NCBI GenBank assembly: GCA_002315435.1
Contig: DCFW01000039.1
Span: forward strand, 1 to 48,398
Reading direction: 5' to 3'
Source: Bacteroidales bacterium UBA1794
Lineage (GTDB): Bacteria; Bacteroidota; Bacteroidia; Bacteroidales; Bacteroidaceae
DNA: 48,398 bases
Shown: positions 35,032-44,054 of the stretch, piece by piece
Position numbering within the stretch: the stretch's first letter is position 1
Layout: every line of letters starts with the position of its first letter
Translations under genes and position numbers: made by a program
Notes under the pieces: generated by a model
The model's database searches: none
What the model was told of the DNA's origin: nothing
The model's input: only the letters and a program-made list of their open reading frames with translations

Positions 35032-37116
35032 ATGAATTACATAAAGATCACAACACTTTCTAGTTTATTCTTCATTAGCTTACAAGCTGTCGGCAATGAG
35101 ATACACATAAACGATTCTATTGATTGCCTGCGTCTGAATGAGGTGGTTGTTACTGCCACACGCACATCCAGAGACGCATCCACATTGCCATTACCTATTA
35201 AAGTAATAAGCAAAAATGAAATTCAAAAAACGAATGCAACCAAACTAAGTGAAATAATCAGTCAACAGACAGGGTTGATTGTTGTACCTGATTATGGATA
35301 TGGCAACGGTGTAGGGATACAAATGCAAGGCCTTGACTCACAATATATAATGATTATGATTGATGGTATGCCGCTGATCGGAAGGTCAGCCGGCACACTT
35401 GATCTTGATCGCATAAACGTGGGCAATGTGAAGCAGATTGAAATAATCAAAGGAGCCTCTTCCGGATTATATGGTTCTGAAGCACTCGGAGGTGTGGTTA
35501 ATATCATTACTCAAAATCCTGAAAAGGGATTTACCGGATCATTAGATCACAAGTTTGCTACGTTCAATACGCATGATACAAACATGAATCTCGATATCAA
35601 GAACCAAAAGCTTGCCGCGAGTATCTATCTCAACAGAAACAGTAGCAATGGATACATGCTTGTACCATCAAGTCGATTAAATACCGTGGAACCATACCTC
35701 AGCTACACACTCAACAATAAATTAACTTATCATTTCAGCAAAAACTCTGAACTTAATTCCAATATTCGCTACTACTATCAAAGACAAAATGCTCGCTATA
35801 ATCTGGATGATAGCACACAGGCAAAGGGGCATAACTTCATTAATGAGCTGGAATCACAACTGAAATGGAACAACAAGTGGAATAAGTACTTATGCAGTGA
35901 AGCGTCTGTTTATTATACTACATACCACACAAATGATTTTACTCTTTCGGATGACAATGAGGCCTCATCCAGTTTCTTTAAACAAATGATGCTGCGTCCT
36001 GAGATTCGCTTTGTATTGACTCCTGTAGCCAAACAGCAAGTTAGCGTAGGAGCCGGATATGATTATGAAACATTAAACAGAACGAACTTTACACAAAAGG
36101 CGATATACAAGTCGGAATTTGCCTATCTGCAGCTCGAGAACAATCTCTGGCAACGATTAAATATTCTGGCCGGAATCAGATATGACCATCATAATATATA
36201 TGGTGAGCAATGGAGCCCAAAATTAGGTGTACGTTACAGGCTGAGCCATTCCCTCTCAATTATGTCATCTATGGGATATGGATTCAAAGCACCTGACTTC
36301 AGACAACTATATCTCAACTTCACCAATACTTCCGTAGGATACACCGTGTTAGGAAGTTATGTAGCAGCTGAAGGATTAAAAGAAATGGCTGCGCAAGGAT
36401 TAATTCAGAGTTTGGTAAATAATATGTCAGTAGATGAATCCTTAAGACCGGAAAGTTCTGTAAACCTGAATATGGGATTGCAATGGGATCCTTGTCACAA
36501 AGTGCATGTCGAGACTAATTTGTTCTACAATCATATCAAGAACATGATCGACACCAGAACCATAGCTTACAAAACAAATGGACAAAGTGTATTTAGTTAC
36601 TACAACATCAACAAAGTGCACACACAGGGGATAGAAGTAAATATGTCATGGGACATCAACAGAAATCTACAAATCATAGGAGGCTATCAATTGCTTTATG
36701 CCATGGATGATTCGGCTGAAAACGCATTCAAGCACGGGCATGTATATGCCAGAGACAGTGAGAACAAAACCATTAAACTAAAAAGAAGCGATTATTTTGG
36801 ATTGAGTAATCGCTCCAGACATATTGCTAATTTGAAAGTCTTTTATAACATCCCTGAATGGAAGCTCAATTTGAACGGACGTGTCATATACAGAAGCAAA
36901 TATGCCATGTCCGACACAAACGGGAACGGATATATTGATGATAAAGACGTCTTTGTACCTGGATATGCGGTATTGTATGTAGCAGCAAATAAGCAACTCA
37001 CCGCACACCTCACCGTCTCGACAGGTGCAGACAACCTGCTTAACTACACAAACAAAAGCTGTATAAGTAACTTACCGGGACGAATTATTTACGGAAAACT
37101 AATATTCAAATTTTAA
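35032..37116 (+). CDS. TonB-dependent outer-membrane receptor, probably for haem or a related tetrapyrrole
   Basis: This 694-aa protein has a signal peptide (ending near AVGN) and a TonB box-like NEVVVTATR. The plug domain (about 45-160) includes IMIDGMPLIGR and IEIIKGASSGLYGSEALGGVVNIIT. A 22-strand barrel ending in FKF follows. The segment YGFKAPDFRQLYLNF matches the FxAP...NL region seen in HmuR-type haem receptors, though variants occur in other receptors. No SusD follows. HmuY and a chelatase-like gene follow, so haem uptake is the best guess. Confidence 0.88.
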   Translation: MNYIKITTLSSLFFISLQAVGNEIHINDSIDCLRLNEVVVTATRTSRDASTLPLPIKVISKNEIQKTNATKLSEIISQQTGLIVVPDYGYGNGVGIQMQGLDSQYIMIMIDGMPLIGRSAGTLDLDRINVGNVKQIEIIKGASSGLYGSEALGGVVNIITQNPEKGFTGSLDHKFATFNTHDTNMNLDIKNQKLAASIYLNRNSSNGYMLVPSSRLNTVEPYLSYTLNNKLTYHFSKNSELNSNIRYYYQRQNARYNLDDSTQAKGHNFINELESQLKWNNKWNKYLCSEASVYYTTYHTNDFTLSDDNEASSSFFKQMMLRPEIRFVLTPVAKQQVSVGAGYDYETLNRTNFTQKAIYKSEFAYLQLENNLWQRLNILAGIRYDHHNIYGEQWSPKLGVRYRLSHSLSIMSSMGYGFKAPDFRQLYLNFTNTSVGYTVLGSYVAAEGLKEMAAQGLIQSLVNNMSVDESLRPESSVNLNMGLQWDPCHKVHVETNLFYNHIKNMIDTRTIAYKTNGQSVFSYYNINKVHTQGIEVNMSWDINRNLQIIGGYQLLYAMDDSAENAFKHGHVYARDSENKTIKLKRSDYFGLSNRSRHIANLKVFYNIPEWKLNLNGRVIYRSKYAMSDTNGNGYIDDKDVFVPGYAVLYVAANKQLTAHLTVSTGADNLLNYTNKSCISNLPGRIIYGKLIFKF

Positions 37117-37122
37117 TATATA

Positions 37123-37773
37123 ATGAAAATGAAAAAGAATTTTATTATCATCCTCTTGTTCCTTGGAATAGGCAATTCGTTACTAACATCGTGCAACAGT
37201 AACGATAGTGAAGATGTTACGACCGAATCTATTCAGTCAAGTACATTCACTGACTTGTATGCCTACAAAACAAATACTTCCGGGAATGCAGTTTATACCA
37301 AGTTCAGTTTTGCAAAAGGAGATACTCTATCAACGGATGCTACAGATTGGGATATTGCATTCAGCAAAACCACGATTATCGTGAATGGTGGCAATGACAC
37401 CATTCCATATGCCCGTAGCGGAAATGGAGGACTTTATAAAGTAAGTAAAAGTATGTCTGAAATAACCGTAGCTGATCCAACTTTAATAAAAGGTGATTCC
37501 ATTGGAGTGAAAGCACTCACAACCGGTAGTGGCAACGGATGGTATGAATATATTGCTGACAAGCACGTCATTTATCCAATATCAGGAGTAACCCTTGTGA
37601 TCAAAACTCATGATGGCAAGTATGCTAAAATGGAGATCGACAATTATTATAAGGGCAATCCTGCGTTAAGCAGTATAGCCACGACCGATGCTGCAGGATA
37701 TTACACATTCAGTTATGTATATCAACCCAACAGTGGGTCTACATCCTTTACAGATTCATCAACAAGTAAATGA
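37123..37773 (+). CDS. HmuY-family haem-binding lipoprotein
   Basis: This 216-aa protein has a lipobox LLTSC (C24), so it is surface or outer-membrane anchored. The HmuY hallmarks are the segment DATDWDIAFSKTTIIVNGG, a central glycine-rich part and the C-terminal block HVIYPISGVTLVIKTHDGKYAKMEIDNYYKGNP. HmuY proteins capture haem, sometimes from host carriers, and hand it to a TonB receptor; here the receptor gene is 6 bp upstream. His residues in KHVIYP and KTHDGK are candidate ligands, but the ligand set varies in this family. The stop overlaps the next start by ATGA. Confidence 0.88.
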   Translation: MKMKKNFIIILLFLGIGNSLLTSCNSNDSEDVTTESIQSSTFTDLYAYKTNTSGNAVYTKFSFAKGDTLSTDATDWDIAFSKTTIIVNGGNDTIPYARSGNGGLYKVSKSMSEITVADPTLIKGDSIGVKALTTGSGNGWYEYIADKHVIYPISGVTLVIKTHDGKYAKMEIDNYYKGNPALSSIATTDAAGYYTFSYVYQPNSGSTSFTDSSTSK

Positions 37774-38702
37774 AGGAAAGAATGTATACATCACGTTTTA
37801 AATACATCGTTTTCACTCTTTCTATTGTTTTTATTGCTCTATGTTCTACATCGGTTGAAGCGGTTTATAAAACAAATCATAAAATAGGCATACTTATGGT
37901 GGGACATGGATCCCGATCAGCCGAATGGAACAAAGCATTGATTGATCTGGGTGAAAACGTTTCAGATAGTTTGTCAACCAATCAGCACATAAGTGGTTTT
38001 AAAACAGCATTTATGGAGGCAACTACCCCTTCCGTTGCAGATGCTCTGAAAAAGTTTGATAACGAAGGATATACGGATGTGATAATCGTTCCAATCTTCT
38101 TGACTCTCAGTTCACATGTTTATGAAGATATCCCTGTGATCTGTGGATTGAAGAATATACCTAAAACAGTAAAGAGATTGCATGAAGAAGGAACTGAGAT
38201 CTATAAACCAAAAGCTAAAGTGGCACTTGCTCCTCAACTTGACTTTAGTGATGTGTTGCAACACAATGTGCTGCGTCGTGTGAAAGTATTATCTACAACT
38301 CCTCAAGAAGAAGGTGTAGTGCTCGTTGGTTATGGCGATCAAGAATTTATGAAAAATTGGACAGACTTATTCAAAAAGGTAGGTGACTATGTGAAGGATA
38401 AGTCCGGAATAGACAAATGTACCTATGCATGGTGCGGACACATTGTTCACTATAGTTCAGATCCAACTACGGAAGCAATAACTGACGTATTGAAAAGTAA
38501 AAAATCAGCTCTTGTTATTCCCGTATTGGTATCAACTGACAAAACTTTTCAAACAACAATTATCGGTGGTGGTATAGACGCTGTCCCCTACGCTTCAGAT
38601 CATGTCAAATATAAAGCAGACTCCATCCTACCCGATCCGGAAGTAACACATTGGGTCATTGACATTAGTCAGAAGATATCAAGACATATACTTCAAAACT
38701 AA
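37770..38702 (+). CDS. Exported CbiX-like metal chelatase
   Basis: This 310-aa protein has an N-terminal signal peptide (cleavage probably after VEA near residue 31), unlike the usual cytoplasmic CbiX. The first half carries the sirohydrochlorin chelatase motifs LMVGHGSRS (H46) and PIFLTLSSHVYEDIP (H116). A second homologous half (about 183-310) has LVGYGDQ with Tyr188 replacing the His, and PVLVSTDKTFQTTI where the second His is lost. The duplicated form with one intact site resembles long CbiX/CbiK proteins. Its coupling to HmuY and a TonB receptor suggests periplasmic insertion or removal of metal from an imported tetrapyrrole; this is inference. Confidence 0.82.
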   Translation: MKERMYTSRFKYIVFTLSIVFIALCSTSVEAVYKTNHKIGILMVGHGSRSAEWNKALIDLGENVSDSLSTNQHISGFKTAFMEATTPSVADALKKFDNEGYTDVIIVPIFLTLSSHVYEDIPVICGLKNIPKTVKRLHEEGTEIYKPKAKVALAPQLDFSDVLQHNVLRRVKVLSTTPQEEGVVLVGYGDQEFMKNWTDLFKKVGDYVKDKSGIDKCTYAWCGHIVHYSSDPTTEAITDVLKSKKSALVIPVLVSTDKTFQTTIIGGGIDAVPYASDHVKYKADSILPDPEVTHWVIDISQKISRHILQN

Positions 38703-38738
38703 AATAACATTCTCTTCTTATTACCTTTTTTATCATAC

Positions 38739-38773
38739 AGACCCGAATCTCATCCATTCGGGTCTACTCTTTT
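38739..38773 (+). terminator. Terminator after the chelatase gene
   Basis: AGACCCGAAT (38739-38748) and ATTCGGGTCT (38756-38765) form a perfect 10-bp stem, followed by ACTCTTTT. It closes the receptor-HmuY-chelatase operon. Confidence 0.75.
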
Positions 38774-38850
38774 ATATAAGTGTTACAGTAAATACACTGT
38801 ATCTATCTCAAAAGAAACAACTTACTCCCAATCATAGCAAATTCATGGAC

Positions 38851-38871
38851 AAAACGATTAAATATCGTTTT
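38851..38871. promoter_or_regulatory. Inverted repeat upstream of the flavodoxin gene
   Basis: AAAACGAT and ATCGTTTT are perfect 8-bp complements separated by TAAAT, about 75 bp upstream of the flavodoxin -7 element. It could be a repressor operator. There is no T-run and no known consensus match. Confidence 0.3.
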
Positions 38872-38945
38872 CGCATCACAATTTATGGTTAGTTCACTAT
38901 TATTTATCAGTATTAATAGGTATTTATAAATCCTTTGGAAACAGA

Positions 38946-38953
38946 TACTTTTG
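38946..38953 (+). promoter_or_regulatory. Likely flavodoxin promoter (-7 element)
   Basis: TACTTTTG matches the -7 consensus 27 bp before the ATG. TTTA at 38923-38926 sits at the right distance for a weak -33 box. Confidence 0.42.
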
Positions 38954-38980
38954 CATCGTAAACATTAAACTTATAAAAAG

Positions 38981-39487
38981 ATGAAAAAAGTTATGATCTA
39001 TTTCGGCTCATCAACAGGTACCACCGAGGATGTAGCCAATCGTATAGCCAAAGAGCTTAATGTTGATGACAATCATGTAAAAAATGTAACCGACATCAAC
39101 AATGCTGACATAGATGATGCAGAAGTATTATTACTAGGTTCGTCAACTTGGGGCGACGGAGAACTGCAAGATGACTGGTATGATGGAATCAAAACTTTAA
39201 AAAGTACGAACTTACAGCACAAGATCGTTGCACTTTTTGGTTGCGGAGATTCGCAAAGTTATCCTGATACGTTTTGTGGAGCTATCGGAGAGTTGTACAA
39301 TGAGTTGAAAGATTCGGGTGCACACTTTATTGGAACAGTGGCTACAGAAGGATACGACTACAGTGATAGCATCTCAGTAGTTGATGGTAGTTTTGTGGGA
39401 CTGGCACTTGACGAAACAAATGAAGACTATAAAACAGATGCACGTATTGCAAAATGGATTGATGAAATAAAGAGTAGCATAGAATAA
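38981..39487 (+). CDS. fldA: Flavodoxin
   Basis: This 168-aa long-chain flavodoxin carries one FMN and shuttles electrons in place of ferredoxin. The FMN-phosphate loop GSSTGTTEDVA (residues 9-19), the isoalloxazine-contacting STWGDGELQDDWYDG and the FGCGDSQSYPDTFCGA block are all present. Flavodoxins are typically induced by iron limitation, which agrees with the neighbouring haem-capture operon. It is a single gene; no recognisable gene lies in the 200 bp downstream. Confidence 0.95.
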   Translation: MKKVMIYFGSSTGTTEDVANRIAKELNVDDNHVKNVTDINNADIDDAEVLLLGSSTWGDGELQDDWYDGIKTLKSTNLQHKIVALFGCGDSQSYPDTFCGAIGELYNELKDSGAHFIGTVATEGYDYSDSISVVDGSFVGLALDETNEDYKTDARIAKWIDEIKSSIE

Positions 39488-39688
39488 ACTAATTCTAAAC
39501 ACAATGGGATCAATGCAGAATGTTCTACCTGGGGAATTACGGGTGAACAGAAATGTATTGATGCCATTATCAATTATTGACAAGCTTTATAGAATTGCTA
39601 TAAATGCACATTCATGAGCTGATTCATATACTCAACCACTACAATTCTTGAGGAACTTAGAGAGCATTTAAAAACTAATCAACCTCAA

Positions 39689-41122
39689 TTATACATTTCT
39701 AGTATGAACGAATTTTCTTACCTTTCCTTCATCATATATTGAACCTGATTCATGGTAATTAGATCTTCCAACTGATTGAGCTTGCTCATGCATATAATGA
39801 TGAAAAGCTTTATAATAAAGTAATCCGGCTGTTGTCAAACCAAAAGGAAAAGCCATCCAAACACCCAAAGTACCCCAATGAAGTACAATACCTAAAAAGT
39901 AGCCTAATGGTAAAGACACTAAGAAATAAGAAACAAAAGCGATATACATCATCGGCTTCACTACAGAGATACCACGCAAAGCATTGGCAAACGTGATTTG
40001 TAAACCATCACCAAACTGATAGATCAGCAATGGATAGATCAAAAGCCCGATCATCTGCTGAACATCTTCGCTCGTTGTGAACAATGCAGCGAGTTGATGA
40101 CTGAAAACAATTACAATCGTTGAAGTAATAACGACTAAGCACATCATCAATCTAAATCCACAATAAGTGGAATCACGAACATTTTTATAGTCATTCATAC
40201 CTTTAAAGTAACTGACCCTGACGCTAATAGCCGTTCCTAGTCCATAATAGATCATGTAACAGATCTGAGAAATAGTGAGAGTCACTTGATGGGCTGCTAA
40301 TGAAACGGTACCTAACCACCCGATCATCACTGTAGACAACGAGAAAGCAGCAGTTTCCATCCCCATCTGCATAGCGATAGGCCATCCCAAGACATTCAAT
40401 TTATGTAGAAGTTCATGAGTTACCTTTTCAAAATAAAATCCGGGTAAGTAGCGAACATATCTCTTGCTTTTCAAGAAGATAAGGGCAAATATAACTAACA
40501 TCAAGATACGTGCAACAAGAGTACTGATACCTGCTCCCAGCAAGCCTAACTCCGGTGCACCGAAGTTTCCATATATCAAGAAATAGTTACTTACTATATT
40601 AAAAAGGTTTCCACCCAAGAGTATCCACATCGAGATCTTCGTGTCAGTGATACTATCAGCAAATTGCTTAAAAGAAAAAAACAACATCACAAAAGGAATG
40701 GAAATAACCTGAAGCAGAAAGAATGGACCAATATATTTCATCAATTCATCCGGTTGCCCCATATGCCCCAAATTGGCATAGATTAGCATTAAGAAAAAGA
40801 CAATGCCTCCACCCATCAACGAATTAACAACAATGCTTCCACGCAATGATGCACCCGCCTCACGATACTTGCGGGCTCCGAAACATTCACCTATTATAGG
40901 AGATAGACCATAGGAATAACCTTGACCGAAAATAATAAACAAATTAATGATACCACTGACAAATGCAGCTGCTGCCAATTCAGGAGTGGTATGATGACCA
41001 ACCATTAATGTATCGGCAAAACTGAGTACAATCGTACCTATCTGCCCCACAATTATTGGAAGTCCCAACTTAATCAGAGGCAAGTAATGATTCGAATAAT
41101 TCTTTAGAAAGGAATAACTCAT
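39689..41122 (-). CDS. MATE-family multidrug/Na+ (or H+) antiporter
   Basis: This 477-aa protein has twelve membrane segments in two MatE repeats. It starts PLIKLGLPIIVGQIGTIVLSFADTLMVGHH, the typical first segment of NorM-like proteins. The second repeat begins near LNVLGWPIAMQMGMETAAFSLSTVMIGWLG. It probably exports cationic drugs or metabolites. It is divergent from an MFS exporter gene, and each has its own consensus promoter. Confidence 0.92.
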   Translation of the reverse strand: MSYSFLKNYSNHYLPLIKLGLPIIVGQIGTIVLSFADTLMVGHHTTPELAAAAFVSGIINLFIIFGQGYSYGLSPIIGECFGARKYREAGASLRGSIVVNSLMGGGIVFFLMLIYANLGHMGQPDELMKYIGPFFLLQVISIPFVMLFFSFKQFADSITDTKISMWILLGGNLFNIVSNYFLIYGNFGAPELGLLGAGISTLVARILMLVIFALIFLKSKRYVRYLPGFYFEKVTHELLHKLNVLGWPIAMQMGMETAAFSLSTVMIGWLGTVSLAAHQVTLTISQICYMIYYGLGTAISVRVSYFKGMNDYKNVRDSTYCGFRLMMCLVVITSTIVIVFSHQLAALFTTSEDVQQMIGLLIYPLLIYQFGDGLQITFANALRGISVVKPMMYIAFVSYFLVSLPLGYFLGIVLHWGTLGVWMAFPFGLTTAGLLYYKAFHHYMHEQAQSVGRSNYHESGSIYDEGKVRKFVHTRNV

Positions 41123-41141
41123 AACTTGTTTTATTTGGCTA

Positions 41142-41172
41142 CAAAAGTATAACTATTTTCTTTTTATGCAAA
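41142..41172 (-). promoter_or_regulatory. Promoter of the MATE gene, consensus match
   Basis: On the minus strand TTTG (41172-41169), exactly 19 bp, then TACTTTTG (41149-41142). It fits the Bacteroides -33/-7 consensus fully. The leader would be about 13 nt. Confidence 0.65.
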
Positions 41173-41242
41173 ATAAAATAGAATAAAAATATTAAGTATA
41201 TGCATTGTCAACTTTATTCTCTTGATGGCAGGAGCGGAATTA

Positions 41243-41273
41243 TTTGCATGTACAGAGATTATTTGTAACTTTG
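41243..41273 (+). promoter_or_regulatory. Promoter of the MFS gene, consensus match
   Basis: TTTG (41243-41246), exactly 19 bp, then TAACTTTG (41266-41273). It is a full match to the -33/-7 consensus. The leader would be about 36 nt. Confidence 0.65.
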
Positions 41274-41315
41274 TAGGAGTTTTCAAGATTAATCAGGTAT
41301 TAACAATTTCTTTAA

Positions 41316-42509
41316 ATGAAAAAGAGTATAATAGCCTTAGCGTTCGGAACGCTGGGGCTTGGTATGGCTGAATTCTCAATGATGGGTATTCTTCCTGAAA
41401 TTGCATCATCGCTCGGTATTAGTATTCCAATGGCCGGACACTTCATTTCTGCTTATGCTTTAGGTGTATGCGTAGGTGCTCCGCTTACCGTAATTATCGC
41501 CAGACATCAACCACTAAAAAATATCTTATTGGGACTGGTGGTACTTTATATATTAGGAAACTTTTGTGCAACAATCGCTCCGGGATATTATACGATGCTT
41601 GCTGCACGATTTATATCAGGATTTCCACATGGAGCCTTCTTCGGAGTAGGATCCATTGTTGCATCAAGGTTGGCACCCGAAGGAAAAAGCTCAAGAGCTG
41701 TAGCGCTGATGACTAGCGGCATGACCATTGCAAACCTTGCAGGCGTACCGCTGGCAACCTTTGCAAGTCACTTACTAAGTTGGAGGCTCACCTTTGGATT
41801 TAATGCGACATGGGGATTGCTTACTCTGCTTTTAATTGGAAAATGGGTACCTACATTGGCCCCTATGCCCGACAATGGAATTAAAGGTCAATTCCGCTTT
41901 TTAAAGAACAAAGCCCCTTGGTTAATTATTCTTGCTACGATGTTTGGTAACGGAGGTATATTCTGCTGGTATAGTTATGTCAATCCAATGATGACACATG
42001 TTGCAGGGTTCAGTCCTGACACAGTAACGCTGCTGATGGTTCTCTCCGGATTAAGCATGTGTATCGGTAATATTTTAGGCGGCAAACTAAGCGATCACTA
42101 CACTCCGGGAGAAGTGGCAGCCGGTACTCAAGCAATAGCTTGTGTGCTGCTCGTTTCGATGTTCTTCTTTGCTGAATACAAATGGATGGCTGTGATAATC
42201 ATGTGCCTTACAACGGGATGTTTATTCGCCCTTAGTTCTCCGCAGCAAGTACTACTTTTGCAGAACTCGGAAGGTGGAGAGATGATGGGAGCCGCATGCG
42301 TGCAAATAGCATTTAATTTTGGAAATGCTGTGGGAGCTTATGTGGGTGGGTTACCTATAAAAGCCGGATTGGGGTATCAATATACCGCATTGCCGGGTGC
42401 TGTTTCTGTATTGATAGGATGCCTGCTCTTAATCGCCTTTACAATGAAATATCAACTAAAACCGGCACCTTTCACTATAAAAAGCGATTCGAACAAGTAT
42501 TCCAAATAA
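41316..42509 (+). CDS. MFS transporter, AraJ-like 12-TM exporter
   Basis: This 397-aa protein has twelve hydrophobic segments. The N-terminus LAFGTLGLGMAEFSMMGILPEIASSLGISIPMAGHFISAYALGVCVGAP is characteristic of the AraJ/YdhP sugar-efflux or drug-efflux group (DHA1). The conserved FPHGAFFGVGSIVASRLAP follows. The substrate is unknown. Its stop codon abuts the convergent GNAT gene with no gap. Confidence 0.9.
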   Translation: MKKSIIALAFGTLGLGMAEFSMMGILPEIASSLGISIPMAGHFISAYALGVCVGAPLTVIIARHQPLKNILLGLVVLYILGNFCATIAPGYYTMLAARFISGFPHGAFFGVGSIVASRLAPEGKSSRAVALMTSGMTIANLAGVPLATFASHLLSWRLTFGFNATWGLLTLLLIGKWVPTLAPMPDNGIKGQFRFLKNKAPWLIILATMFGNGGIFCWYSYVNPMMTHVAGFSPDTVTLLMVLSGLSMCIGNILGGKLSDHYTPGEVAAGTQAIACVLLVSMFFFAEYKWMAVIIMCLTTGCLFALSSPQQVLLLQNSEGGEMMGAACVQIAFNFGNAVGAYVGGLPIKAGLGYQYTALPGAVSVLIGCLLLIAFTMKYQLKPAPFTIKSDSNKYSK

Positions 42510-43043
42510 CTACTCTTTGTTTAACTTTTGAAAGACCACGATATCTTCATATCCATGTTCCGTGTATAGCCAATCTTTGAGCACGCCGGTTTGTTGATAG
42601 CCACAAGAAATAAAAAGCTTGGAACTTGTATCGTTCTGTACACTCACTAATGCGGTTAGGGAATGAATATGAAGGAATTTAAATGCATAATCCTCCAAAA
42701 GCTTTATAGCCTGAGAAGCGTATCCCATACTACGGTATTGGTTGTTAATGACAATGCCGATTTCAGCTCTTTTGTGTGAAGGTGAAAATTCGCTTAGGTC
42801 AATTGTACCAATAGGCACATTATCCTCACGTCTAATGACAATGAGACGAAGCTGCTTATCCACAAAGATATCACATTGTGACTCTTTAATATATTGCTTC
42901 AGTACGAATCTTGAATATGGAACCGTAAAATTGCTAATATCCCAAACTTGAGGATCATTCTCGATTTGATACATCAAATCAATATCTTCGGGCTCCAAGG
43001 CTCGCAAAAGAATCTTATCATTAATAAGGAATGAATGCTCCAT
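42510..43043 (-). CDS. GNAT-family N-acetyltransferase
   Basis: This 177-aa protein is of the RimJ/SpeG type. It begins LLRALEPEDIDLMYQIENDPQVWDIS, typical of this subgroup. The acetyl-CoA-binding stretch IVINNQYRSMGYASQAIKLLEDYAF is visible, with the pyrophosphate loop as RSMGYA. The substrate could be an amine such as spermidine or a protein N-terminus. It is probably the last gene of the recR transcription unit, 71 bp after the HAD gene. Confidence 0.88.
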   Translation of the reverse strand: MEHSFLINDKILLRALEPEDIDLMYQIENDPQVWDISNFTVPYSRFVLKQYIKESQCDIFVDKQLRLIVIRREDNVPIGTIDLSEFSPSHKRAEIGIVINNQYRSMGYASQAIKLLEDYAFKFLHIHSLTALVSVQNDTSSKLFISCGYQQTGVLKDWLYTEHGYEDIVVFQKLNKE

Positions 43044-43114
43044 AATTTATCTGATATATTAATTTTCTGCTGATCTTAATAGCACCTGTTTGCTACTAGC
43101 GTATACGAATAATC

Positions 43115-43585
43115 TTATTTATTCCCTTCTAAAGCTAATCCTAAACGTACAAGAAAGTTATGTTTTACTTTTCGTCCTCTGGCATCTCGTGTCACGTTCA
43201 ACTTATCCTGAAGCAAACCGACATTTCCATTAAGGAATTCACCACTTACAACCATATCATAAATGACTCCCCACTCAGGCAAACCGCCCAAATTTCTATC
43301 GTCAATAAACAAATCAGCTTTTAATTTGCGCGAATATCCATGTGATTCTCCTTCAACTTCCTCCGGAAAATCTTTATTGACAGCATAAAAATCAAGCCCT
43401 CTTTCATGACAATAATCAACGGCTTCCTGCAAAAGATGTCCTCGTCTTACAGTCCATAGGATAAGCTGACAGCGACATTCATTCTGTAGTCTAATTAATG
43501 TTTGAATAGCAAAAGGTTTTTCCTTACCAATATTAGGGTACTCATGTTCTACAATAGTACCATCGAAATCAACTGCAATAATCAT
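43115..43585 (-). CDS. Small HAD-superfamily hydrolase
   Basis: This 156-aa protein has the HAD motif I AVDFDGTIVE (D5, D7). The motif II/III-like parts are LILWTVRRG and the final acidic pair LFIDDRNLGGLP. The size and cap-less layout fit a small nucleotidase-like HAD protein common in Bacteroides. The substrate is unknown. It follows the 147-aa membrane protein gene by 13 bp in the recR unit. Confidence 0.85.
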   Translation of the reverse strand: MIIAVDFDGTIVEHEYPNIGKEKPFAIQTLIRLQNECRCQLILWTVRRGHLLQEAVDYCHERGLDFYAVNKDFPEEVEGESHGYSRKLKADLFIDDRNLGGLPEWGVIYDMVVSGEFLNGNVGLLQDKLNVTRDARGRKVKHNFLVRLGLALEGNK

Positions 43586-43598
43586 TTTCTAATACCTA

Positions 43599-44042
43599 TT
43601 ATTTTTCTATTTTTAATTCACGACGCATTCGCTTTTCTCCGGGGTTGCAATATAAGGTGATAGCAAACACCATCAATGCACAAAAAAACATTTTTGTTTC
43701 CTGAGTAAGAAAATATACTGCAACATTAAGCAATGTCGTCATATACAACAAAACAATTCTTACCATTGCCCAGATAAAATAAGATTTTATAGCCTTCTCA
43801 ACATCCATGCCATCCGTCTTAGCCAACTTCAAATCGAAAAGTCGCAAGGAGAAAGGTACAACCAATAATGATAACAACACCACAACGGTTTCACTGAGAT
43901 ACTCTGCGTTTGCATTTCCTGCCCATATTCCTGTGGGTAGAATATCATAATTAAAGAGTATGCATGATCCTATGAAAAGTACTAAAAATACGAATGAAAA
44001 CAGGTTTAATTTTTTAACTGTTTCTTTTATCTGTTCTTCCAT
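43599..44042 (-). CDS. Unknown four-segment membrane protein
   Basis: This 147-aa protein has four hydrophobic segments: about 13-31, 46-66, 89-108 and 116-133. A charged C-terminus ends KRMRRELKIEK. I recognise no domain. It lies between recR and the HAD hydrolase gene, with 12-13 bp gaps, so the three are most likely co-transcribed. No functional link can be inferred. Confidence 0.8.
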   Translation of the reverse strand: MEEQIKETVKKLNLFSFVFLVLFIGSCILFNYDILPTGIWAGNANAEYLSETVVVLLSLLVVPFSLRLFDLKLAKTDGMDVEKAIKSYFIWAMVRIVLLYMTTLLNVAVYFLTQETKMFFCALMVFAITLYCNPGEKRMRRELKIEK

Positions 44043-44054
44043 ATACTGCTTATT

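Noticed and set aside
38659..38892. 77-aa plus-strand ORF after the chelatase gene
   Set aside because: It starts inside the chelatase gene in another frame and crosses its terminator hairpin; the composition is that of intergenic DNA.
39488..39688. Short frame (37 codons from 39506) and other fragments after flavodoxin that could be a degraded gene
   Set aside because: The fragments in different frames show no family features, and similar open stretches are expected by chance in AT-rich DNA.
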